Assembly: GCA_902812405.1 (NCBI GenBank)
Contig: CADDZI010000002.1
Span: 53,850-117,849, forward strand
Reading direction: 5' to 3'
DNA from: a bacterium
GTDB taxonomy: Bacteria > Vulcanimicrobiota > Vulcanimicrobiia > Eremiobacterales > Eremiobacteraceae
DNA: 64,000 nt
The translations under genes and the position numbers were made by a program. The notes under the pieces were generated by a model. That model was given only the letters and a program-made list of their open reading frames with translations. It did not search any database and was not told where the DNA came from. Positions 1 through 6,998 of this stretch are shown here, piece after piece; the first letter of the stretch is position 1; every line of letters starts with the position of its first letter.

Positions 1-740
1 CTGGCCGGCGCAACGATGCGGTTGCGCAGGATACCGATCGGGTCGATCACCACCTCAACGACGTCCTGAGGCTGCAAGGGTCCCACACCGGCCGGCGTGC
101 CGGTCGAGATGACGTCGCCCGGCTCGAGCGTGAAGGCGGCGCTGATGTACTCGACCAGCTGGGGAACGGAATAGGTGAGGTCCGCAACCGATGCGTCCTG
201 GCGCTTGCGGCCGTTGACGAACGTTTGGAGGCGCAGGCGGCGCGGATCGAGACCCGCGACGATGCATGGTCCCAGCGGTGCAAAACCGTCAAAGCCTTTG
301 GCCCGCGCCCATTGCCCGTCGGAACGCTGGAGATCGCGGGCGGTGAGATCGTTACAGATCGTGTAGCCGGCGATGACCTCCTCGGCCTCGTCCGCACGCA
401 CGGCCTTGCAGCGCACGCCGATGACCACCGCCAGTTCTCCCTCGAAATCAACGCGGCGTGTTTGACGCGGGTAGACGACATCCGCATCGGGATCGGTTAC
501 TGCCGAGGGCGGTTTGAAGAAGAGCAACGGCTCGGGTGGGGGCGCGGTGCCGAATTCGGCCGCGTGCTCGGCGTAATTGCGGCCCACACCGATGATTTTG
601 GTGGGGCGGCACGGCGCGACCAGCCGGACTTGGTCCAACGAATGGCGGATGTCGCCGGCGACGAACGCATCCTCCTCCAAGAATCCCTCGACGACCTTGC
701 CGGCCACGAGGGCCCGGGCATATCTGTGCACGACGCTCAC
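1..740 (-). CDS. Fumarylacetoacetate hydrolase family protein (3' end cut by window edge)
   Basis: The minus-strand frame reads an FAH-family catalytic domain. A GVGRNYAEHA motif is followed by FFKPPSAV, then VDFEGELAVVIG and GYTICNDLTARDLQ, and STGTPAGVG near the visible end. These hold the metal-binding acidic residues and the substrate loop of the family, which hydrolyses or decarboxylates C-C bonds of 2-oxo acids such as acylpyruvates and homoprotocatechuate degradation intermediates. An N-terminal stretch of about 45 residues precedes the motif, as in short FAHD1-like members. The start is taken as GTG at 740; GTG at 731 is the alternative, and neither has a strong ribosome-binding site. 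It is divergent from the flavoprotein at 826. The reading frame runs off the window, so the C-terminus is unseen. The family call is firm; the substrate is unknown. Confidence 0.85.
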   Translation of the reverse strand, partial: MSVVHRYARALVAGKVVEGFLEEDAFVAGDIRHSLDQVRLVAPCRPTKIIGVGRNYAEHAAEFGTAPPPEPLLFFKPPSAVTDPDADVVYPRQTRRVDFEGELAVVIGVRCKAVRADEAEEVIAGYTICNDLTARDLQRSDGQWARAKGFDGFAPLGPCIVAGLDPRRLRLQTFVNGRKRQDASVADLTYSVPQLVEYISAAFTLEPGDVISTGTPAGVGPLQPQDVVEVVIDPIGILRNRIVAPA

Positions 741-825
741 AGCCGGGCGTTTGGTTCGTGCTTTGGCACACCCTGCCGGATTCGCGTGCCAGGCGCCTGC
801 GTCGGACATGCGCAATACCCGGTGC

Positions 826-2226
826 ATGGGCAGCTACGATTTCGATCTGTGCGTCGTCGGCGCCGGGAGCGCGGGCTATGCCGCCGCGACGACCGCCCGC
901 GGATTGGGCAAATCCGTCGCGTTGGCGGACGGCGAAGGCCCCCTGGCCGGCTTGTGTATCCTGCGCGGGTGCATGCCGAGCAAGACCCTCCTGCGTTCGG
1001 CTGAAATCGCGCACCTCGTGCGCACGGCGCCCGAGCTGGGCGTGCGCGTCGGCGAGGTCCGCTACGACGTGCCGCACATCGTCCGCCGCAAGCGCCGCAT
1101 CATCGCCGACTTTGCGGCCGACCGTGTCGACGGTATCCGCAGTTTTCCCCTCTTTCAAGGCCGTGTTCGCTTCACGGGCCGTGACACGCTGGCGGTCGGC
1201 GAGCACGAGATTCGCGCCCGCCGGTTTGTCATCGCGACCGGGTCGGTCATCAATATCCCGCCGATTCCCGGATTGGCCGAGGCGGGGTACATCACAAGCG
1301 ATGATGTGCTGGACATGGAAGAGCTGCCGTCCAGCATCGTCGTACTGGGCGGGGGTGCGGTGGCAGCGGAGCTGGCGCAGTATCTGGCACGCCTGGGATG
1401 CCGCACCACCATCCTACAACGCAGCGCGACGCTGCTCTCGGGAGAAGACCCTGATGTCGGGACTGCCCTCCGCGAGGCTTTGACGCAGGACGGCATCAGG
1501 GTGGTAACGGAGACCGCATTGCTTGGTGTGACGCGCGATGCAAAAGGCAAGTGCGTCCGTTTCCGACACGCCGGCCGGGAAGAAGAGGTCTGCGCCGACG
1601 AAATCTTCGTCGCCTTGGGACGCCGCCCCAACGTTGATGGGTTTGGCTTTGAGGCGGCGGGCATTGCCTACGACGCGGGGGGCGTGCGCGTTGATCCGTA
1701 CCTGCGGACCACAAACCCCGTCATCTACGCCGCGGGTGACGTGACCGGCGTGGTGGAGCTTGTTCACGTTGCGGTGTACGGCGGCGCGCAGGCCGCCCGC
1801 AACGCGTTCTCGGAGAACCCGCAGCCACTGAACTATGATCTGTTCGGCGCTCGCGCCGTCTTTACCGATCCCCAGGTCGGCGTCGCCGGGCTCAGTGAGA
1901 AACAGTGCCGGGAGCGCGGGATCGCGTACGTCAGCGCGCGCTATCCCTTCGCGGAGTTGGGCAAGGCGATTACCGCCGGACTTACCCAGGGTTTTGTCAA
2001 GATGCTGGCCGCCCCAGATGCGCGGATCTTGGGTGTCACGATCGTGGGGGCCGAGGCCGCCGACCTCATCCATGAGGCGATTGCGCTGCTGTATTTTAAG
2101 GCCCGCACGCACGATGTCATGGAGATGCCCCATTTGCATCCGACGCTCGCCGAGATCATGACGTATCCGGCCGAAGAACTCTGCGAGCGCTTAGAACACG
2201 AAGCGCATGCGGTCGTCACACCGTAG
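826..2226 (+). CDS. Pyridine nucleotide-disulfide oxidoreductase, dihydrolipoamide dehydrogenase/mercuric reductase type
   Basis: A flavoprotein of 466 residues with the complete class I disulfide reductase layout. It has an FAD-binding VVGAGSAGYAA at residues 10-20, the redox-active pair C44 and C49 in GLCILRGCMPSK, an NAD(P)-binding VVLGGGAVAAE near 172-182, a second FAD contact in YAAGDVTG, and the C-terminal HPT...E signature (about 438-443) that supplies the active-site base. The usual GGTC before the first cysteine is altered to LAGLC, although the cysteine spacing is kept. Start: ATG at 826, with ATG at 808 in frame as an alternative. No 2-oxo acid dehydrogenase E1 or E2 gene is nearby, so a role as a lipoamide dehydrogenase cannot be assumed. 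Mercuric reductase or another disulfide reductase is equally possible. Confidence 0.85.
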   Translation: MGSYDFDLCVVGAGSAGYAAATTARGLGKSVALADGEGPLAGLCILRGCMPSKTLLRSAEIAHLVRTAPELGVRVGEVRYDVPHIVRRKRRIIADFAADRVDGIRSFPLFQGRVRFTGRDTLAVGEHEIRARRFVIATGSVINIPPIPGLAEAGYITSDDVLDMEELPSSIVVLGGGAVAAELAQYLARLGCRTTILQRSATLLSGEDPDVGTALREALTQDGIRVVTETALLGVTRDAKGKCVRFRHAGREEEVCADEIFVALGRRPNVDGFGFEAAGIAYDAGGVRVDPYLRTTNPVIYAAGDVTGVVELVHVAVYGGAQAARNAFSENPQPLNYDLFGARAVFTDPQVGVAGLSEKQCRERGIAYVSARYPFAELGKAITAGLTQGFVKMLAAPDARILGVTIVGAEAADLIHEAIALLYFKARTHDVMEMPHLHPTLAEIMTYPAEELCERLEHEAHAVVTP

Positions 2227-2302
2227 AGGCGCCGCCGCGAAGCACAACGGCGCCGCCGCGAGGAGGCCTGCGGGAGCGGCCGCCGGGCGCCGTCATCACG
2301 GC

Positions 2303-3136
2303 GTGGCGCGGGAAAGAAGTGACTCTTCGGAGCTCTACCGCGCACCGCGCCTCTACGACATCGCCTTCGGCTTCCGCGACATCGAGGCCGAGTGCCGGGG
2401 CCTGCTGCGGCTGGCTGCACGGCATGGCGTGCCCCGCGTTCGCTCGGTCCTCGAGCTGGCGTGCGGTCCTGCGCACCACCTGCGAACGTTCGCTGCGCGC
2501 GGCATCCGCTGCCATGGCATCGACCTGAGCGCCGATATGCTCGCATACGCACGGCGTCTCTGCCGCCGCGACCGCGTCGCGGTCACCTTTCAACGGGCCG
2601 ACATGCGGCATTTTTCGACCCGACGGCGATGTGATCTGGCCATATGCCTCTTCGACTCATATGCCCACTGTGTGACGGATGAGGATGCCGTGGCGGCTCT
2701 GCGCTGCGCTGGTCGGACGCTGAGACCCGGCGGTCTGATGGTCGTTGAGTTTACGCACCCGGCGGAGTACTTCCGGCGCGGATCGGCCCGTACGGTGGAG
2801 CGCTGGACGCAACGCGACGCCCGGCTTGCCGTTCGCGCAACATTCCGCCTCACACGCCCAGATCCGATTGATGAGACCATCCTAGCCAGCCTAACTCTAC
2901 GGCCGATGATTGCGGGACGCAACGGCGCTGCGCCCCGGCCGCTGAAGATGCGCTGGCGCCAACGCATGTGGCTGCGCGGCAGCTTTGCCAACGTGGTTGC
3001 GGCCAGCGGGTGCTTTGAGATTGTCGGCTGGTACGGCGACCTCGACCGGCTGGTGCCGCTCGACATGCGTGCACAGGCGTGGCGCATGTTGGCTGTGCTG
3101 CGCAAGCTCCCACGAGGCGCCGGCAAGGGACGATGA
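2303..3136 (+). CDS. Class I SAM-dependent methyltransferase
   Basis: A protein of 277 residues. The Rossmann methyltransferase motifs are clear: motif I VLELACGPAHH at about residues 49-59, the acidic motif II GIDLS about 73-77, a QRADMRHF post-II stretch, and a DLAICLFDS motif IV-like strand. The C-terminal part (from about residue 160) forms the beta-sheet lid of small-molecule methyltransferases. The start is taken as GTG at 2303, because the region before it (2227-2302) is low-complexity, with the 13-base GGCGCCGCCGCGA repeated at 2228 and 2249. A GTG at 2207 would overlap the previous gene. It lies 76 bases after the flavoprotein and could be co-transcribed with it. The substrate is unknown. 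Confidence 0.8.
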   Translation: MARERSDSSELYRAPRLYDIAFGFRDIEAECRGLLRLAARHGVPRVRSVLELACGPAHHLRTFAARGIRCHGIDLSADMLAYARRLCRRDRVAVTFQRADMRHFSTRRRCDLAICLFDSYAHCVTDEDAVAALRCAGRTLRPGGLMVVEFTHPAEYFRRGSARTVERWTQRDARLAVRATFRLTRPDPIDETILASLTLRPMIAGRNGAAPRPLKMRWRQRMWLRGSFANVVAASGCFEIVGWYGDLDRLVPLDMRAQAWRMLAVLRKLPRGAGKGR

Positions 3137-3140
3137 GGTA

Positions 3141-3352
3141 CCGCCTCGTCTGCAGTGGCTGCGGCCGGGCTTGCGCGGCCGCGAGAAGGAGCACCACGTC
3201 CCCGTAGCGGCCGCGCTTGCGCGGCCGACAGAAGTTTACGCCTCGTAGGTTGCACCCAAGGCGTTACGTTCTCTCGGTCGCGCAAGCGCGACCGCTACCT
3301 AACGCCGTGGCGCCCCGTCGTCTGCAGCGGCTGGGCTTGCGCGGCCGCTACG
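3141..3352. repeat. Cluster of four REP-like hairpin repeats, direct and inverted
   Basis: Four related copies of a GC-rich hairpin lie in about 210 bases. One holds a perfect 9-bp stem, CGGCCGCGC-TT-GCGCGGCCG, at 3208-3227. An inverted copy, CGGTCGCGC-AA-GCGCGACCG, is at 3275-3294. The copies near 3161-3182 and 3326-3349 share a TCTGCAG(T/C)GGCTG flank and the core GGGCTTGCGCGGCCGC. The flank of the 3208 copy (GACAGAAGTTTACGCC) matches the inverted copy read backwards (GAGAGAACGTAACGCC). They lie between the convergent methyltransferase and uracil-DNA glycosylase genes, and the last copy overlaps the glycosylase 3' end. They may act as a bidirectional terminator. No poly-T run is present. 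Confidence 0.8.
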
Positions 3353-4179
3353 GCACCCTGCACGCGGCGCACGGTGAGATCCGCGTACCGGGCGGCACGC
3401 AGGAAGATGCGATCCAACATTGCTTGCGTGAGCTTTCCGGTATTCGTGTTCTGGCGGCTCGGGTGGTAACTGGCAATGAGGGTTAGCGTCGTTCCATGGG
3501 GAGCGGCGAGTTCATAGCAGGCGCCGTGCTGAAAAACAGGACGAGACCGGGTGCTGTACCCGCGTTCGCGCATGCGCGCCAGGATGACGTCAAACGCTAT
3601 CCTGCCCAGGGCAACGATGACTCGCAAGTCGGCAAGCACGTCAAGCTCCGCGCGCATGTGATCGGCGCAGCGTGCAATATGGCGCGGGGTCGGCTTGTTT
3701 TTGGGTGGGGCGCAGCGGAGGGCCGCAGTCATGAAGGCGCAGCGGAGCGCGAAACCGTCGCCGCGATACTCCGAGGTCGGCTGGGTGGCTAAGCCGGCTC
3801 GGTACAGGGAACGTGCCAAAAAGCGCGCAGAACCGTCCCCGGTGAACATTCGTCCGGTTCGGTTGCCTCCATGAGCGGCTGGTGCGAGGCCAACAATCAA
3901 GATACGCGCATCCGCCTCGCCGATACTCGGTACAGGTTTGCCCCAGTAGCGGTCTGTGGCAAACTCAGGTTTGCGCTCGCGTGCGACCCGGGCACAGTAG
4001 GCCCGCAAATCAGGGCAACGCCGGCAGGCGACAATGCGTCGGCGAATCGCGGCCAGCGCATCACGGGCATGATGTGCGTCCCGCCGTTCGCGAGCGGGTG
4101 GACCGCCGTGGGTGTTCGTCGACAGCCCAACGCCTGCAGGGACGCTTCTCCTTGTGCGAGGCGGCGTCGCCGGCGTCAT
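3295..4179 (-). CDS. Family 5 (UdgB-type) uracil-DNA glycosylase
   Basis: This enzyme removes uracil and other deaminated bases from DNA to start base excision repair. The 294-residue product has motif A GLAPAAHGGNRTGRMFTGD at 98-116. That is the family 5 form, with alanine where family 1 has the catalytic acid. Motif B HPSRQNTNTGKL is at 239-250. Cysteines at 52, 55 and 62, with later ones near 146-171, fit the 4Fe-4S cluster of families 4 and 5. The start ATG at 4179 overlaps the stop of the upstream potassium channel gene by one base, so the two are probably translationally coupled. The last 20 or so residues (after about 272) are encoded by a copy of the hairpin repeat and are rich in Ala, Gln and Arg, so the ancestral protein was probably shorter. 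Confidence 0.9.
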   Translation of the reverse strand: MTPATPPRTRRSVPAGVGLSTNTHGGPPARERRDAHHARDALAAIRRRIVACRRCPDLRAYCARVARERKPEFATDRYWGKPVPSIGEADARILIVGLAPAAHGGNRTGRMFTGDGSARFLARSLYRAGLATQPTSEYRGDGFALRCAFMTAALRCAPPKNKPTPRHIARCADHMRAELDVLADLRVIVALGRIAFDVILARMRERGYSTRSRPVFQHGACYELAAPHGTTLTLIASYHPSRQNTNTGKLTQAMLDRIFLRAARYADLTVRRVQGAVAAAQAQPLQTTGRHGVR

Positions 4180-5246
4180 CAGTCCGGACGGCCAGCCAAG
4201 GGCGAACGATCGCCGATCCACTGAGCCGGAGCGATAGCCCAGTAATCGGCCATGCGATTGAGAGAAGCCGCATACTCGGCGCGCAAACGGCAAAAGCGGG
4301 GCCAAGCATCGTCCTCAGCGTCGAGCCGAAAACCGGCGGCCGCAAGGCGGGCGCGAGCAGCCTGAAACTCGGCCCGGTCGACGGCCGGAGCGCCGGCCTG
4401 CATCAGGTGGAAGTGCTTGGCGACATCGTAGACGACGTGAGATCCGACGCTGTGCGCCAGCTGTGCCTCGCCGTGCGGCACGTCGCGCAGCGTCGAGAGT
4501 ACCAGCGTCGCCGCATCCAAAACCGCCCCCAGCGCGGCGACCCAGGACGCCCCGACGTGGGACGACCGGAAATAGCACAGCACGGGGTATGCCAGGTGCG
4601 TATCAAGGACGTGGGCGCACCAGTTTTGGGCGGCATTGAAGAAACCCGGCAGGTCGCCGACCAGACCCAGCTGCGCATGGATCTCGAGCAACGCCACTCC
4701 GGACGGGGGTGCTCCGGCTCGGGCGTCCAGCGTGATGAGGAACAACTCCCGCTGACGGTACGAGCTGACGACGGAAAACAAAAATGCCAAAACGATTGCG
4801 ACCGTTCCGAGCCCTGTGGCGCCCGCGATCAGCGCCACCGCTCGGGCGCCGCCTGCGACCGGCACGATATCCCCGTAGCCAATCGTCAGCAGGGTTGTTC
4901 CGGCAAAGTACATCGTTTGCCCGAGGCCACCAGACGGTGGCCGCAGCTGCGAGGCCAAACCGTTGAACATGCAGCCGAAACCAAAGATGAGAGCTCCGAG
5001 CCAGATCGCGAGAACGGTGAGGATAAAGAGCGGGGCAAAGAAGGAGAGAATCATCTCGCGGCGCACGGCGGGCTGGACCGCCAGGAAAGCGCCGCGCCAG
5101 CCACGCCACATCGCCGAGCGCACGTACGAACTGAGCAAGAGCGTGCCCGGCACCGGCCTCGGGACGATGACGGTCGCAAAGACGTCAAACAGTACGATGG
5201 CAATGATCGCCGCTCCGGCGGCCACCCACAGGGCCTCGCGCAACAT
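4179..5246 (-). CDS. Two-transmembrane potassium channel with large cytoplasmic C-terminus
   Basis: A 355-residue membrane protein with a K+ selectivity filter, TIGYGD, at residues 121-126 and a pore helix before it (TMYFAGTTLL). Hydrophobic segments lie at about 5-27, 65-92 and 136-160, so there is one extra N-terminal helix before the canonical pore module. The remaining 190 residues are soluble and show no recognisable RCK nucleotide-binding GxGxxG pattern, so the gating ligand is unknown. The start is taken as ATG at 5246. Upstream in-frame codons add about 86 unlikely residues. It is the first gene of a pair with the uracil-DNA glycosylase, whose start codon overlaps this stop. The link between ion flux and DNA repair is probably only positional. 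Confidence 0.85.
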   Translation of the reverse strand: MLREALWVAAGAAIIAIVLFDVFATVIVPRPVPGTLLLSSYVRSAMWRGWRGAFLAVQPAVRREMILSFFAPLFILTVLAIWLGALIFGFGCMFNGLASQLRPPSGGLGQTMYFAGTTLLTIGYGDIVPVAGGARAVALIAGATGLGTVAIVLAFLFSVVSSYRQRELFLITLDARAGAPPSGVALLEIHAQLGLVGDLPGFFNAAQNWCAHVLDTHLAYPVLCYFRSSHVGASWVAALGAVLDAATLVLSTLRDVPHGEAQLAHSVGSHVVYDVAKHFHLMQAGAPAVDRAEFQAARARLAAAGFRLDAEDDAWPRFCRLRAEYAASLNRMADYWAIAPAQWIGDRSPLAGRPD

Positions 5247-5470
5247 CACGGGCGTTCGCTTCGCCACAGGCTGGGCCTTTGCCGCCCGGCTCCAAAGGCC
5301 CAACCTGCACCCCAGGCAGCCGGCCGTCGCCCGGGCGCACGCGCGGCGCACGGACGAATCAGGCGTGGACACGGCACACGTCTTTGTCCGGCGTATCCGG
5401 CAACCGAGGGCGGCCGAGGGGCTGTCACGGCCGACCATATCGCAGCAACAAAAGGGCGTGTCCACAGCCT

Positions 5471-5496
5471 GTTTGGGATGCTGCGCTGCCGGGAAT
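5471..5496 (+). promoter_or_regulatory. Possible sigma-B-like stress promoter of the GlsB-family gene
   Basis: GTTTGG, 14 bases, then GGGAAT resembles the general-stress sigma-B pattern (GTTT, 12-14 bases, GGGTAT). It ends 42 bases before the start of a gene whose family is commonly stress-induced. The match is imperfect and no sigma-B gene is in the window, so this is a suggestion only. The 290 bases between the channel start and the GlsB-like gene hold no other convincing feature. Confidence 0.3.
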
Positions 5497-5538
5497 ACCT
5501 CCACCCGATACAGCGAAAGGTGGTGACGTTTTCAACTC

Positions 5539-5802
5539 ATGGACCTTCTTGCATGGGTTGTCGTGGGAATCATCGCGGGCTTTCTCGCCAAGCTTGTGGT
5601 GCCGGGTGAGGGCCCGGGCGGCGTGCTGGGCGATCTTGTCGTCGGCGTCATCGGTGCCATCATCGGCGGCTGGCTCTTCAACGCTTTCGGCCGGCCGGGT
5701 CTAAGCGGCCTCAGCGTGTGGAGTATCCTCGTCGCGTTCGTCGGCGGGGTTGTCCTGCTTCTCATTTTGCGTCTGCTGGCGGGGTCGCGGGCTGTCACGT
5801 AG
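5539..5802 (+). CDS. GlsB/YeaQ/YmgE family stress-response membrane protein
   Basis: An 87-residue, very hydrophobic protein with three membrane segments at about 3-21, 30-50 and 62-83. It shows the family's glycine-rich pattern: GIIAGFLAKLVVPG, then GVLGDLVVGVIGAIIGGWLF. This family, once called transglycosylase-associated, is induced by general and cell-envelope stress in several bacteria; its molecular function is not established. Length and topology are typical. It is monocistronic, with 83 bases to the next gene, and a possible sigma-B-like promoter lies upstream. Confidence 0.9.
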   Translation: MDLLAWVVVGIIAGFLAKLVVPGEGPGGVLGDLVVGVIGAIIGGWLFNAFGRPGLSGLSVWSILVAFVGGVVLLLILRLLAGSRAVT

Positions 5803-5885
5803 GACCCGGGGCTTCGACGACTCGGTCTGTGCGGTAAAGCCGGCAGCTCGAAGAAGGCGAACGCTACGGCTCGAAGGCTGGGTGC

Positions 5886-6902
5886 ATGAAGGCCATGGTC
5901 CTTGCCCGCCCGGCACCCATCGAAACGCGTCCGTTGCGCCCGCTGGAACGCGAGATGGAGCCCCTCGCCTCAGGCTGGGTGCGCATTCAGGTGGAAGCGT
6001 GCGGGGTATGCCGAACGGACCTGCACATCGCCGAAGGCGAGCTGCCGCCGCATCGCAGTCCCATAATCCTCGGCCACCAAATTGCAGGCCGCATCATCGA
6101 GAGCACGGATGCGGCGCGGCCGGTCGGGATGAGCGTCGGCGTCTCGTGGCTGGGGGCTACGGACGGCTCATGCCCATACTGCGCCCAGGAGCGGGAAAAT
6201 CTCTGCGACCGGCCGGTCTTCACCGGCTATGACGTTGATGGCGGCTACGCGGAGTGCACCGACGCGCGGGCCGATTTTACGCTGCCCTTGCCGCGCGGCA
6301 TGACGGCGCTGCAGGCGGCTCCGCTGCTGTGCGCCGGTATCATCGGGTTTCGGGCCTTGCGGGTCGCCGGCGTCGAACGTGGCGAGCGGGTGGGGTTGTT
6401 CGGATTCGGGGCTTCGGCCCACCTGGCGATGCAAGTTCTCCGCCACTGGGAGTGCGAGGTCTTTGTCGCCACGCGCGGCGCACGCCACAAGATACTAGCC
6501 GCATCGCTGGGTGCAAGCTGGGTCGGGGACGCAATGGATACCCCCCCGGAACGGCTGGATCGGGCCGTGACGTTTGCGCCGGCCGGCGACGTCGTCGTCG
6601 CGGCGCTTGCATCGCTGCGCAAGGGCGGAGTTGTCGCCATCAACGCGATCCACTTGGATCGGATGCCGTCTTTCGACTACGATCGTCTTCTGTGGGGAGA
6701 GCGCCAAATCCGCAGCGTGGCAAACATGACGCGTGCCGATGCGCGCGACTTCCTGGACTTGGCCGCTCAGATTCCGATCCGGGCCAGCGTAGAAACCTTC
6801 CGGCTGGAGGAAGCCAATGAGGCGCTCCGAGCGCTCAAAAACGACGCGATCGAAGGTTCCGCGGTCTTGGTGCTGTCCGAGGCGCTCGGGCGAAACCGCT
6901 GA
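5886..6902 (+). CDS. Zinc-dependent alcohol dehydrogenase with altered structural zinc site
   Basis: A 338-residue medium-chain dehydrogenase. The catalytic zinc region CGVCRTDLH is at 39-47 with C42 as ligand, followed by LGHQIAG at 62-68 (GHQ instead of the usual GHE) and a cysteine in LLCAGIIG near 150. The NAD(P) fold GLFGFGASAH is at about 173-182. The structural zinc lobe normally has four cysteines. Here the run is ATDGSCPYCAQERENLCDR, so the first cysteine is replaced, apparently by Asp, and only three remain. Length and overall pattern fit the group acting on primary alcohols and aldehydes. A stable hairpin at 6958-6982 separates it from the convergent nrdJ gene. Start: ATG at 5886. 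Confidence 0.88.
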   Translation: MKAMVLARPAPIETRPLRPLEREMEPLASGWVRIQVEACGVCRTDLHIAEGELPPHRSPIILGHQIAGRIIESTDAARPVGMSVGVSWLGATDGSCPYCAQERENLCDRPVFTGYDVDGGYAECTDARADFTLPLPRGMTALQAAPLLCAGIIGFRALRVAGVERGERVGLFGFGASAHLAMQVLRHWECEVFVATRGARHKILAASLGASWVGDAMDTPPERLDRAVTFAPAGDVVVAALASLRKGGVVAINAIHLDRMPSFDYDRLLWGERQIRSVANMTRADARDFLDLAAQIPIRASVETFRLEEANEALRALKNDAIEGSAVLVLSEALGRNR

Positions 6903-6957
6903 TGGTGCAGCCCGAACGCATGACGCCGCAGACGCCTTCGGGCCGGACCCGGGCGAG

Positions 6958-6982
6958 CCGGCCCGGCCGTAAGCCGGGCCGG
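6958..6982. terminator. Bidirectional terminator-like hairpin
   Basis: A perfect 10-bp stem, CCGGCCCGGC / GCCGGGCCGG, with a CGTAA loop lies between the convergent stops of the alcohol dehydrogenase (6902) and nrdJ (6999). There is no T-tract on either strand, so it is either a GC-rich non-canonical terminator or an RNA-stabilising structure. Confidence 0.55.
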
Positions 6983-6998
6983 GTGCGTGTCGCGTGTG

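Noticed and set aside
3882..5609. A 575-codon open frame on the plus strand opposite the glycosylase and channel
   Set aside because: The opposite strand carries the UDG motifs and a TIGYGD filter; this frame has no domain and an odd Arg/Asp-rich composition.
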